Shown here one piece after another: positions 35,432-47,085 of a stretch of 64,000 nucleotides of DNA. The translations under genes and the position numbers were made by a program. How positions within the stretch are numbered: the first letter of the stretch is position 1; each line of letters starts with the position of its first letter. The DNA is from Heliocidaris erythrogramma (lineage: Eukaryota > Echinodermata > Echinoidea > Camarodonta > Echinometridae): the NCBI GenBank assembly GCA_025617745.1, contig CM046870.1:30647927-30711926 (forward strand). Direction: 5' to 3'. Under the pieces are notes generated by a model, which searched no databases, was not told the origin of the DNA, and saw only the letters and a list, made by a program, of their open reading frames with translations.

Positions 35432-36124
35432 TCAGGTTCACACGGAGGGAGCTAAACTTTAAGTTTCGCTTGAATTTTTAAAACTTTAAAGGGAGTGGCA
35501 AGTCGTAATCCATGGGCCTGACCAGTTGGCCTGACTCGGGGAAATTCGGATACAATCAGGTCCAATCGTGCGCTACCGGAGGAATGTTATTGCCGGATTC
35601 CTCGCGCGATCGTTAACTCGAATCCCTCCATACGCAACCGACCAATGAGATTCAAATACTGGAATAAAGAACGCGCGATCTTGTTTACTCAAATTTGGGT
35701 CAATGTGCGAACTTTTATTAGCTGCACACGATAAATTGAAGTCGCTTTGAACTTTGATCCAGAGAAAGGAGCAGCCAACTGTAAAAGCGCCCATAGATTG
35801 CGACTTGTCGCTCCCTTTAAGGGAAATTGTGGTTCCAGAATCACAAGCGAGCTTGTAGTTAACACCGAAACCACAAGCAATGGGGGGGGGGGGGGTCCTC
35901 CCTCATAGTTATGGACCGTGTGGACAGAATAAACTTTTAATTTTAGCAAACTCGTTGTCAACGATGACCTATCTGTTCATGTTAAAGTATGATCACTCAA
36001 CTTAACAATGAGCGTCCTTGTTTTGGACCGGTGTGAACCCTCTTCGTTGTTAGAGAGTTGTTGTTTCATTATCTTTAAGTTTTGCTAACTTAAAGTTTCA
36101 AAATGAGTTCCGTATGAACGTAGC
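35432..36124. mobile_element. Family F element, longest copy, interrupted by another element
   Basis: TCAGGTTCACACGGAGGGAG at the left and CCGTATGAACGTAGCTAATG at the right, with AACTTTAAGTTTCGC arms and CTACAAG-type internal words as at 11098-11592. A TTAA element lies inside at 35486-35820, and a G14 run at 35882-35895. Confidence 0.65.
35486..35820. mobile_element. TTAA-flanked element nested in family F
   Basis: TTAAAGGGAGTGGCAAGTCG at the left and CGACTTGTCGCTCCCTTTAA at the right are inverted. ATCCATGGGC and GCCCATAGAT extend the pairing. The interior is CpG-rich (CTCGCGCGATCG, AACGCGCGATC), unlike its host element. Confidence 0.8.
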
Positions 36125-36861
36125 TAATGTCAGTCACAGATGAGAGATGATGGAAATTAAGACTCCATAAAGGATCAAACAATTAGATGAGGAGGAGGAT
36201 TAATTAAGCCCTTCACGGCCCTTAGCTTCACGATATGGCGTATAGCCAACTCTGTGGGGGGCCTTTCCCAATATCACTGCGCAATAAACAGGACATATCC
36301 CTATTTTCACTCCGGTCGTTGCTAGAAGGGGGGTTTTCGGGGAAGTTGGGACAACCCCCATTATGAATTTTTTGTTGTCATATTTAGGATCTTTATAGCC
36401 CGTCAAAAAATAACAAAAATAAATGATTTCTTTTTTTGGGTGGGGGTTGTTGGGGGAGGGCTTTTTAGATGACAATTTTTCACCAGTTTTCACCCACATT
36501 GAAAAATTTGAAACTCTAAAAACCCTTTTTTGTTGCTGTTGTTGTTGGAAGATTCTCAGCTAACTTCTTGGTACAACTGATGTAAAACCCCTCAACATTT
36601 AAAAATTCACTACTGAGAAATCAAATTGGATTTGAATTTGTACTGACCAATTTAACCCTGAAGCAGGCTCATGATGAATGTATATTCCAAATACAAAAGA
36701 AATGACTTCAACCACAGATATGAAAGTGAAAGCACCAGCATGCGCACTTTCACAGATAAAGAGTTGTTTGTCAAAATATTGTATCTTACAAATGAAATTT
36801 CATAGAAATCTAATGACTCAGATATCTTAAAGCCACATATGAAACAAAAAGAGGTAAAGGT
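36125..36861. other. No recognised feature
   Basis: G-rich patches near 36330-36460. No supported gene. Confidence 0.4.
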
Positions 36862-37210
36862 GATAGAGAGAGAGAGAGAGAGAGAGAGAAGCAAAAAGGA
36901 AAAGAGGGAAAGAGAGGGCCAGAGACAGATAGACAAACAGGTAGAGTGGCATAGCTGTGATCCAGTCATTGAGAGGGCAGCATGTGAAGAAATGAGCACT
37001 GGAATTATTAGGTTGATGAAATGTAAGAGAACTGGGCAATTTATTAGGGGGAGGGTGTGGGAGGGGTTGTACCATCTTCTTGTCTCATCACCTTCCCCCT
37101 CTCCATTTCTTTCTTTCTCTTTCTCTATCTTTTCCTGTCTTCTCTATTTCTTTTACCATTCCATTGGTATCACAGACAGAAAAGGAAAGATAATAAGAAT
37201 TGAGAGAGTA
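36862..37210. repeat. GA and CT microsatellite patches
   Basis: GA run at about 36864-36890 and a CT/TTTC patch at about 37090-37150; the ORFs here are low-complexity. Confidence 0.85.
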
Positions 37211-37784
37211 GAGAGAGGGAGTGTGCGTCAAACAATGAAAAAAAGAAACAGTTTGCATTTCCGAATTCCACCACAGCATCATCGATGCCTAGCTTGGACA
37301 CAGGGGAGAGTATGGATGACCATAGTATCTAACTTACTCCAGTGTTAGCCCAGGTAATGACTTGATTGGGTACATGGTGTTACACCATGGGTCGTAATTT
37401 ACTTAGGAATTTGGAGTAGAATGCCAAGTATGTAGCAAAAAAAAAAGAAAAGAATAAGGAATAGGAAGGTTATGTGGGAGTCATTTATTGAGTCATAATT
37501 TGAAGATGTAAAGACTTTAACATTGCACTAAAAATGGTTAAAGGTACTCAAGAATGCCCCCAAAAACCTTTTTACAGACATGAAAAGTAGTCAGATTATA
37601 TGATCGAGTGGTTAAAAGAAAGAAAAGAACAAAGGAAAAGAAAGGGCTATATAATATAGACAGTACAATTTCAAATGCTTCTTGGTCCTCATGAGACATC
37701 ATCGTGGTAGCAGAGCAACCTAGTATTCATACTTAACCTAGAATGAATATACATGTAGTACTAAACTCTTCCAAAATAGAGCAG
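37211..37784. other. No recognised feature
   Basis: Unique-looking, A-rich patches. Confidence 0.4.
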
Positions 37785-38150
37785 ATCCTGGTCCTAGATC
37801 AGGTCTAACAAAGCCTACCTTGAGTTGCTAGGTCGGCATATAAACATAGATCAACCAGGAGTCCAGAGCCCACCTATTCCTTTTGCAGAACCAATCCTAC
37901 ACCAAATTCATTGTTACAGTAATTGCATTTAATGAAGCAACCAACCAGCTAGCCCAGAGCCGGGTTTAAGTCCCTCCTAGACCAGGCCTAACTAATCCTA
38001 CCTTAAGCAGCCTTGTCAGCTCACAAACGAAGACTCCAGGTCCAGTTATTCCCTTTGCAGAACCAATCCTACATTAATTCATTGTCATGGTAATTGCATT
38101 TCAGGCAATCAACCGGCTATTCCATGGAGCCAGTTTTTAGTCCCTTCTGG
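37785..38150. repeat. Two-unit tandem repeat, period 172 bp
   Basis: TTTGCAGAACCAATCCTACA starts near 37882 and 38054, followed in both units by TTCATTGT and GGTAATTGCATTT-like sequence. Confidence 0.8.
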
Positions 38151-39109
38151 CGTGGACGCCGTCAGCAGACTGAATCTCACAACAGTCAGTGGCGCAGCTA
38201 CAGAAGGGGGCCCCGGGGCTAGCGGGGGAAAGGGGGGGGGGCACACGACCCTCAATCAAAGAAAGGGAGGTGGAAAAGGAACATGAACAGATGATGACAG
38301 TACTCTCTGTTGCACCCCTCTCCCTCATGAGTGGCCATGTAAATTCACATTTCATCTACCGAGTACAACCGGTGCTCCCTAAATGATGACAGTATCCCCT
38401 CGATAGCTGGGCCCTTGCTATGCCATTGCTAACAGTCATTATACCTTGATGGGATCAATAACACATTCCAACATGTACCTTCTGACATTTGTCCGTCTTA
38501 CCCCCTTCCTTCAAAAGAAATCAAGTAAGATCGCCCATATAGGCCTAGATAGTCTTCACCCAGCCTTATATTATTATTGATATGGACCACCAGGAAAACA
38601 AGCTTTGGACTGATGATGCTGATCGAATGGTAGGAAAAAAGATCAGAAAGTCTGGGAATAAGGCATGATCTTGTTTTCAAACCATGGCAGCAGCAATCAA
38701 GTAGTAGATGGTATATATGATCTTGTAGCTTTGAATAATAAAAGTTAATTTACTTCTGGATGCAGAAAACTGCAGATCGAGTCAGTAGCCATAGCTATGG
38801 ATCTGCTACAGACCCTATCTGAACCCATTTGTGAATATGAAAATTGATTAAATATGTACATTGTGACTGTGAAGAAGACTAGCCATCATGTCTGACATCA
38901 TTCAGTAGGTTCTCACTCATGGGACTAAAATAGAAGCCAGAAAGGTAAGTTCTATATTTACTAGCCCTATAGGTAATGAATACCTATTAAGAGAGATTGA
39001 GAAAGTCTACAAAACTTGGGCATACAGAACACAATGGGTCATAAGGTTTTTAATACATGTATTAGGCTTTGGTAAGAAAAGTTCCAACGCTTGAATGGAA
39101 TATTTGAAC
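38151..39109. other. G-rich patch at about 38184-38250, otherwise unique
   Basis: CAGTGGCGCAGCTACAG followed by GGGGCCCCGGGG and a G10 run. A similar GGCACGTAGCCAGGGGG patch lies near 60971. Remainder unremarkable. Confidence 0.45.
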
Positions 39110-39450
39110 ACTTTTTATTTCTCTTCATCTCCAACCCTCTTTCTCCCCTCTTGTCAGCTTCTCTCTCCCCTCTCTTCCTCATCTATCTCTCTTCGATCTT
39201 TTTATTTCTCTCTCTCTCCCTCTCTCTTCTCTCATTATTTCTCTCTCTCTCTCTCTCTCCCTTTCCTCTTCCCTCTCTCTCTTTCCTCTTCCCTCTCTCT
39301 CCCTTCCCTATTTCTTCTCCCCTCCTTCTTTCTTTCTCTTCTTTTCTCTCCTTCTCTTCTCTCCCTTTCCCTTCTCTTTCTCTCTCTCTCTGCCTCTCTC
39401 ATCTGTCCCTCTTTTTACTACATCTCTCTCTCTCTCTCTCTCTTACCTTT
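39110..39450. repeat. CT-rich tract
   Basis: About 340 bp of pyrimidines on the plus strand (CTCTCTCTCC, TTCTTTCTCTTC, CCTCTTCC). Two overlapping ORFs are Ser/Leu/Pro low-complexity. Confidence 0.95.
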
Positions 39451-41619
39451 AAAATCCCACCCACAGTACCAACAAGGTCCATGGCTACATGACGAATGAC
39501 CCTTTTCACCTGAGCTGAATGTTCAGTTTTTATGAGCCTGTCATAACTCGGCTTCATAAATTGTATGACTTTCAATTCATATTGCAAACAATGATACTTT
39601 TGTGTTTCCCTGTTTTCAATTTGATTTCCCTGAACAAAAATCGTCGAAACTTAATCAAATTTCAGTTTTACTTATGGATTAAGAACTCCTAAGCAACCAA
39701 CATTTCAATAGGGGGCATGTGAAACAGAATTCCTTGAAATGTGGCATTAGGCCTGCAGTGTAAAAATAAAATCGATGCTATATCCCTGACAAGAAAACAG
39801 GAAACTTAATCAAACTTTAACTTTAATAGTTAAGGATGAAAATAATCTGACAGCAGCCAAAATTTTACTTTAGAAAAAAGCATGTAAAACATACTTTCCA
39901 AAGGGCTACATAGTTTCAATGACAATGGGACAAAAAGTTGAAAAGTATTTCTGGATTTATGCAAGCTTAATAATCTAAACTTTAGGTCTTTACAGGCTTA
40001 CTATTCCAATTAACAGCTTGACATTACTGACACACAATGTGTGCACTATCTCCAGGATGAATAAGGGTCTTAAGAAATGACTATAAATAAATGAGCGCTT
40101 TATGCACAAAAAATGCCATATGTTATGATTTAAAAAAAAAATTCAGACATATCACTTGGTTTCAGACATATCACTTGTCTTCAGCATGTGATCATGGTGA
40201 TCTTGATACAAAAAAAGAAACCAAATATATAATCAATAACAGCTATTTTTGAATTTTGTACAGACCCCTACCTGAATGTCAATATGGAAATACCAGATAA
40301 TTAATGTTTGTTGGACTTTGCACAAAGATTTAAAAAGAGTAGAATTAATTACACAAACATTGCACAACAACAAACCTTACCTCAATATTTTCTCTGCTTA
40401 TTCTGCTTGATGTACCTCTTGAAATGCCTTCTGACTTGAGATAGAAGACTTGAAGGAAATATTTTTTCAAGTATTTTCTGGAGGATGATGAGATCTGGAT
40501 TTTGTCAAGCTGATGTCACGTTTATGCTTTATCCCATGGATGTACACTTTGACCTCTGCAATATTTTTCTCCCAAGATTTCTCCCAGCAATCTGGGTGCT
40601 ATCAAGAGTGAGGTCCAGCAGTTTTATTTCCTCTGACACCTAGGATAAACTGAGCACCCAATCGGAAAAAAAGGGATCCCCAAAAAGAGAAGAAGCATGA
40701 ACAACTTGACTTTTGGTGTGTTAATTCCTTGAAAAGGTGTTTTGTTCTCCTAGTTTCTGGAAATAATCGCCAGAACCCCACCCTTGCTTAACAAATAGCG
40801 AACCCCAGATGATGCTGTTGATGATGAAGCAGAAGATAAAGATGGTGGTAACGATCGTAACTATGGAGACAAGTCTCCTTTTTCGATGATGACAGATGCA
40901 CCAATCTCCTGGTGATGTCTGATGTCCAATTTAAAGTTCAGTACACAGCTCTGCTATTGCCAGTTCCAACCCCGCACTGGCCCCTACCTCAAGCCAACGC
41001 CAATACCGAGAGATTTGTTATGAAATAAATTCCTAGATTGAAAATGTTTACTGGGAAAGCGTGCCAGAGCCAGAGGTTGCTATAACTCTGGTAGGAGAGC
41101 TAGAGAGAGGGGGAGAGAGTGCATGGGGAGGAAGTCCTTGTATATGGTGCAAAGGAGAATGGAGCAAATGCCAGTGCTCCATCCCAAAGCACACTCAACA
41201 TATTGTTTTGAAGTTAGACTGCATTCCTAATCATATTTTAAAGAAAATCTCATGTATGAATATATCAAACTTCTTGTCCTTATCGTATAAAAAGTTGATA
41301 CCCTTGTAAACAATAATAATACGTCATTTTCTTTTAAAGGTTATTGTCTTTAAAATCTTAACTCCTTTTTCGACACAAAACACACACTTTAAGTAAAAAA
41401 AATCTACAATTACATATTCATACTCTATACAATATTTTTATAAAATTCTTACCTTATTCCAATTAGATATTGTAGGTGAAGACACAATATGGCAATTATG
41501 AATATTTTATTAATTGTTTTCTCCTCAGAAATCAATCTTCATTCTATTTTCCCTAAAGTGGATATATAGCTCCACACTAATACTGTTGCTAAATTGGATG
41601 AAATGTAACATTTCTCTGA
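39451..41619. other. No recognised feature
   Basis: Longest unstructured stretch. Only a 21-bp duplication of CAGACATATCACTTG near 40143-40180 and imperfect GATGAT triplets near 40810-40860 stand out. Confidence 0.4.
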
Positions 41620-41756
41620 TCATTAAACTTGTCATCAATAATAAGTTACAATAACAGTTATAAGCTAGTGAAATCTTTGAATCTGACTGGCTGAGAGCAA
41701 ATTTGTCATAGAACTGGGGCAGTTGTTATTGATAATAACTTTGATGAACCAGGACC
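41620..41756. mobile_element. Foldback family B, stem type 1, inverted core
   Basis: AAACTTGTCATCAATAATAA at the left and GTTATTGATAATAACTTTGA at the right form a diverged stem. The core is present in reverse (TCTGACTGGCTGAGAGCAAA). Confidence 0.75.
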
Positions 41757-41831
41757 CAGATCATCAGAATAACCTTGGGCACCTTTTTTTTTTTTTTGCT
41801 GTAATTTTTGTCTTCTTCATGAAATGAGTCT

Positions 41832-41922
41832 ACATATTGTCTGTTGAGAGCCAGAAGGGCGTTAATTCTGTGTTAAAGTATATGAGTTAATGCCTTTCTT
41901 GCTCCAAACAGACGATATACAG
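41832..41922. repeat. Hairpin family A copy
   Basis: GTTGAGAGCCAGAAGGGCGT and the inverse ending in CAAACAGACGATAT. Confidence 0.75.
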
Positions 41923-42294
41923 TTTTACAAAATCTTTAGGAAGGGATTCAGTTTTCAGATGTAAAGTGCCCCTATTGGCCTGAGAGAAGCCCCCTTGGTG
42001 GGCTAGCTTGGCGTTACCCGCTGGCAGATATAATTGATGTTGGTGACGACTTTTATTGGTATGGGATGTATGTACAAACTCGGCTTGGGCTACGAGGAGC
42101 AGGAAAAAACACTAATAAAAGAAAGGAAGAAGTATATATTATATGTTAGGATGGATATAAGATGAATTGTATTAACCTTGGCGAATTGTTATGGAATGAA
42201 AGCATCTTTTCCCAAACTGAATTTAACTGCCTACTCTAATGGAAACTGCTCGGTATAAAATGGGAACATGCCTAGATGAGAAAGAATGAACACA
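41923..42294. other. No recognised feature
   Basis: Unique-looking sequence. Confidence 0.4.
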
Positions 42295-42620
42295 TTACTG
42301 TGCTGTACACCACACTGATGGAGTAATGGGGACAGGCTTATAGTGGACGAGATGAAAGGGAGAGAGAAGGACAGGAGAGATGAGGTTGTACACCACATTG
42401 ACAGATTCTGTGATAACTCCTTGGACAGTCATGGGAATAGGATTACATATGGGGTAAGGTTGTACACCACGCTGACTGCTGATAGAGTAATGGGAACAGG
42501 CTTATAATGGATGAGTTGGACATACAAGTAAAAACAAAGGTAGAAAAAACAGAAGGGGGACAAGGGTGTACGCCACATTGATAGAGTAGGCCTAATGGGA
42601 ACAGGCTTCTAATGATGCTT
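42295..42620. repeat. Degenerate tandem repeat, about 75-110-bp spacing
   Basis: GTTGTACACCACRTTGAC-type words at about 42302, 42384, 42459 and 42565, three of them followed by GATAGAGTAATGGGAACAGG or close variants. Confidence 0.7.
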
Positions 42621-43787
42621 GAAATACATGAGGTGGACAGAGAAATGGAGGGGGGATGGAAACGAGGGATGAGGCAAGACAAACAGATGGTGTAAACTCC
42701 ATGATATAAACAAACCATTCAGCTGTCCATCTCTCTGTTTTATTAGCTCGGATATAAGTAGTGTCTTCCCTGCAGCCTTTGGTCTGACTCATTGGTCAAG
42801 AGTCAAATTGTGATTTCTATGTTCGTGTGAACGCATATCTAGGTACCTGTGAGCTCGCACAGACTTTGCTATGTAACAAGTCCTTACCAAACGCTACTCC
42901 CTTTGATTTAAAGAGGAGGGGCAGTTTTTAAAAATTCTCTACAAAAATTCAAACAAAAGTACGTTTCTCAAAATACGATGAGACGAGGACCCCCATAATC
43001 TTGTAAAATATTTGCATAAAAATATATAGGAAGTCTAAAAACAAATTTTTCATTAATTTTGAGCACACTGATATACATGTGCGTACGTCCACTGATGAAT
43101 ATGATATGGTATTTCCCCATTCCATAGATGAGTGAAAATTGTTATGAATTAACTTTTTGCAGCATTACAGAAGAGTGTGTTTCAATAGGAAATCGGTGCT
43201 GAAAAAGGCTATACATGTATAATCTCATTATTACGGAAGAGATTATGAGTAAATAGAAATTATCAAATTGTGAACATCGTTCAATGTATGAACGAAAAAT
43301 AAGCAAAAGTGATGCTATAGGCATGGGGAAAGCCAACTTACTTTAGGAGAGATGTTTACTCAATTTGCAATTTATGGTGCAATTTGCTTTTCATAAATTA
43401 ACATTACTCAAGGCAAGGCTCATTCTCATTTAAAATACTAACCTAACTTGTTTCGTTCTTGTTACTAGTAATACAATTTTTTTAACAGCAGTGGGTCCTT
43501 ATACAGCAAGTAGAGTGGATACAGACCCAGGTAATCATGTGAAGAAGTGGAGAAGGGGGAAGAACGTACCTCATGTTCTCCTCCCCAGGGTCACACCGAG
43601 TCACAACTGAAAGTGTTTCACTTCACTTCCCTAGTGCGAAACCTTGAGTCATTGTAATCACCTTGAACTTCTGTTGTATAATCTTATTCTCCTTGGCCCC
43701 CTTCCCATACGACCCATCTTGACCGAATATCTTGACATGTGATACACACTTGCTTGTTTGTTTACTTTTATACAGGGGTATCTACAT
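42621..43787. other. No recognised feature
   Basis: Unique-looking AT-rich sequence. Confidence 0.4.
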
Positions 43788-43963
43788 TAGGTTAAAAAGT
43801 GTAAACGCACCAACAACGAACAACGCCAGTAACAATAACACAGTATTAAAGGGTTCACGTAAATCTGTATTGGTGTTTAATTTGAGCCCTTTGCTCAACA
43901 ATCGACGTATTAACGATGGTGTTGTTCTTGCTGGTGCATTTACACTTTTTAACCTACAAATGT
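43788..43963. mobile_element. Palindromic miniature element, ~175 bp
   Basis: AGGTTAAAAAGTGTAAACGC at the left is inverted at the right (GCATTTACACTTTTTAACCT). Pairing continues through CACCAACAACGAACAACGCC. The two ORFs on opposite strands are mirror readings of the palindrome. Confidence 0.8.
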
Positions 43964-44353
43964 ACACATGTAATGTAGTTTGACGCTACATTAAAGTTTA
44001 ACAACTGTTTTTCTTCCTAGTTCAACAAACTTGCAATAACACTGACTACAAATACCAGTATATTTGGGATGTTGCGAGAGCATTTTTAAAGGACAGGGTG
44101 ATGGACCTATAAAGTTGCCAACAATTTTAAAGTGAATTGTTCCAAGCAAAAACGAGAAAGAAAAGAAAAAGTATTTACAATTTGATTACAGTCTATACAA
44201 ACTCAAAATTTGCATGAAAGTTTTCATGGGGGGGGGGGGGGTGTCACAATTCCCTCACCCCCTCTCTAGCAACACTCTTGCTTTTATTCAGAGTTTATAT
44301 TCAGACAGGGTTGCTCTGCTCATCAGATAGTTTCTGTTCACAACTTATTGTAA
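43964..44353. other. G14 run at 44228-44241, otherwise unique
   Basis: The G run sits in a unique-looking AT-rich stretch. Confidence 0.5.
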
Positions 44354-44749
44354 AGCCCACCACACACTATATGATCGACTGCGATCTGATTTTGGAAATA
44401 TATATTGCAATAGCAAATATAGGCATTTTAACAAATAAAATCTAACTGATTCAGGTTCTGATCGATAATATAATACTAAACATAGTATTTTGACTTATAC
44501 CCGGAATAACAGCCAATTTAGTTTAAAATCGTAGACAGTCGTAGTACTGCTCTGACGTCACTACGTCTCGGAGCCGATTCGGTCTTTCCTCAAAGCTCGA
44601 AATGGGCGGTATTTTCAATTTTACTATCTCTACGACTATTTAGAACCTTAATCAAAAAACATTTTACATGTTCAAATGTTTATATCAAATGTTATTACAT
44701 TTTCTTCCAAAATCAGATTGCAGACCAATTGTATAGTGTGCGGTGGGCT
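44354..44749. mobile_element. Family H element, better-preserved copy
   Basis: AGCCCACCACACACTATATG at the left, and the inverse of AGCCCACCGCACACTATACA at the right, give ~24-bp terminal repeats. The interior is colinear with 9635-10058. No coding capacity; the transposase family is unknown. Confidence 0.75.
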
Positions 44750-45376
44750 CAAAGGAGAATGAAACCCTGGGGAAAAATCTTAATTTTAATGAAAAGAGAA
44801 GATAGAGAGAAGCAATTTTTAAAAAGTTCCATCAAAATCGGTTACGAAATGAGAAAGTTATGAAAGTTTGAAAGTCCCAATTTACTTTCTATGGCGATCC
44901 TCAAATTGGCAATGTTGCTTCAAAGTGACAGGTTTAGTAATACAACTCTCCATTATGTTTTTGATACAAAGTTTCATATTTTCCCCATTATCTCTCAAGG
45001 TGCAGCTTGTCTCCTTCTTAGGTCAAGATATATCCATGGGAAAATGTATTTGACACAACATATGTTGAGTTCACAAAAAGACAAGCAGTATCTTTAGAGA
45101 TAATGGAGAAAATATGAAATTTTGTGTACAAATATATTGAGAGTTGTACTACCAAGGAGGTACATGCCTAGTACCTCCTTGGTACTACTAAACCTGCCAT
45201 TTTGAAGCAACATTGCCAATTTGAGGATCGCCATAGAAAGTAAATTGAGACTTTTCAAACTTTCATAACTTTTTCATTTCGTAACCGATTTTGATGGAAC
45301 TTTTTTTAAATGGCTTCTATCTCTCCTCTCTTGTCATTAAAATGGATATTTCCCCAGTGATTCATTCTCCTTCAAG
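44750..45376. mobile_element. Long foldback element related to family E
   Basis: AAAGGAGAATGAAACCCTGG at the left, inverted at the right (CAGTGATTCATTCTCCTT). Arms run about 180 bp through GAGAAAGTTATGAAAGTTTG and CCTCAAATTGGCAATGTTGC. The centre holds a perfect 14-bp palindrome (45150-45184). It abuts the preceding element without a gap. Confidence 0.8.
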
Positions 45377-45743
45377 TTATCTGAACTTGATTTTCAGAAA
45401 AAACTTCAAACGATTTATATATAACCAGACATAAGGCCAGTTTCTTCCCTTCACGCAGGAGTATATTCCAGGCTACATGATAGAACATCTCTAGAACACC
45501 TTGGCCTTTATGTTGTAACCGTTGCTATGATGATAGTGACATATATATAGACCTGTTTGTACAGCTGTGTTATTGGTACAGACAAGATTTCCCCTCCACC
45601 TTAACTTATCAAGATGGCTGCCTAACTGAAGCATAGCGTATCAATTACCGAAAGGTGAGTTAATCAGCACCTTCAGATAAGGCAAGTAGTCTATCCTTAT
45701 TACAATGTAACTGTTGTCGTGAGAGTAAAAGGTATACTATGTA
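45377..45743. other. No recognised feature
   Basis: Unique-looking sequence. Confidence 0.4.
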
Positions 45744-46071
45744 TTAAAGTGATTTGGTAACTTTGTAGAGGCTTGATAAAATCTGAGCTGCCTGGACTTA
45801 CATGCTATCAGTGTATGTAATATGGTGTAAAATGAAGCCCAGGGGGGAAAAAGTACTTCAAAATCATCATATCCTTCACAAAATTAAATATATGCAAGTG
45901 ACCGGAAATGCCAGACTCATTTCCCCCCATTGACTCAGTGTTAGACTAAAGCATATGGCCATACGCTTTCGTAAATGGGAATATTCAGTCGGAACATCAT
46001 TATACACGAGAGATATCAAAATTCAACAATTTATTAAATCAAGCCTCCACAAAGTTACCGAATCCCTTTAA
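45744..46071. mobile_element. TTAA-flanked element, 328 bp
   Basis: TTAAAGTGATTTGGTAACTT at the left, inverse of TTAAAGGGATTCGGTAACTT at the right, both continuing TGTRGAGGCTTGAT: about 34-bp terminal repeats. Confidence 0.8.
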
Positions 46072-46439
46072 AGAAACTTGCTTGCACTGATGAACGGAAA
46101 ATGATGACTCCAAAAGTGTTTGACATGATTAGTAATAAACTGCTGAGCCCCACAAGGGTGTCAAACTATTATTAAAGTTAACACCTCTCAGGCTAAAAAT
46201 AGCAGGCAATGTTCTTTCCATCACCAAAAATGTCTCTTAGCATGTTCCTTTACTTGTCTGGTAGATCCTGGGGAGGGTGGGGGGGGGAGCAACTGGGGCA
46301 TGTGACCCTATCATAGTAAAAAAAATGGCATACTGTGATACACAGGTTGGCCCTTAGTAAAGTTTAAAAAAAAATTTTGGGGGGGACATTTGTTTTACTT
46401 GTCTAGAGATTTTTTAGGTATGTTTCTGCCACCTCAGCT
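46072..46439. other. No recognised feature
   Basis: G-rich patch near 46270-46290; the rest unique. Confidence 0.4.
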
Positions 46440-46553
46440 TTGTCATTACCAAGCCCCTCGGAGAGGACTTAAAACCGTTGGTCCCCCTGGTTGCTTACAA
46501 GCATATTTATGCTTTCTTAGCAGTCAGGTTAAATAAACCATCAAACCATCAAG
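46440..46553 (+). mobile_element. 3' tail of a non-LTR element
   Basis: CCCCTCGGAGAGGACTTAAA, GTTGGTCCCCCTGGTTGCTT and a terminal AAACCATC repeat look like a short retroposon 3' end. The family is not identified. Confidence 0.45.
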
Positions 46554-46696
46554 ATCTGTTTTTCTTTTTTGTAAAACACTAAAGAGTGCAAACTGCCTTC
46601 CCCTGAAAAATAATCTTGGAGCTGCCACTGATTGCATGAAACAAACAGTATACGGTACTTGTGAGGCAAAATAGCGCACACACACACTGGGTCAAA

Positions 46697-46782
46697 CATA
46701 TTGTCTGTTAATAATAGGCAGAAGGGCATTAAATCTCTGTGTTTATTTAACGGCCTTCTGGCCCTTGCAAGATGATATATAG
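46697..46782. repeat. Hairpin family A copy
   Basis: TAGGCAGAAGGGCATTAAA and the inverse GGCCTTCTGGCCCTTGCAAG. Confidence 0.65.
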
Positions 46783-46949
46783 AAACATCATACGGATGAA
46801 CAACTGAGCCACATTGCTGGCAGTAATTGGGGGTACATGACACCTCATTATCTTTTATGTGATTGATATACATTTTCTGTCCGAAAGTTTACACAGCTGT
46901 CACGCAAATCAAATCTATACAACATGAGAATAAATCAACCGCAACATTT
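46783..46949. other. Spacer between hairpin copies
   Basis: Unique-looking. Confidence 0.4.
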
Positions 46950-47032
46950 TTTCTTCTCAGAACCAGAAGGCATTAACTCACATCATTTTAAACAGAGTTA
47001 ATGCCCCTCTGGCACTCAGCAGACGATATACA
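46950..47032. repeat. Hairpin family A copy
   Basis: TCTCAGAACCAGAAGGCATT and inverse AATGCCCCTCTGGCACTCAG, ending AGACGATATA. Confidence 0.7.
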
Positions 47033-47085
47033 GTTGGTTGAAGACATTGGCTTGTATTCATAAAGGTGGATGGAGTTAACATAGT

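Noticed and set aside
39091..39499. Two 133-134-codon ORFs
   Set aside because: Same cause: a CT-rich tract read in two frames.
40805..40925. Acidic open stretch (DAVDDEAEDKDGGNDR) resembling an exon
   Set aside because: Comes from imperfect GATGAT triplets; no acceptor or donor in a suitable place.
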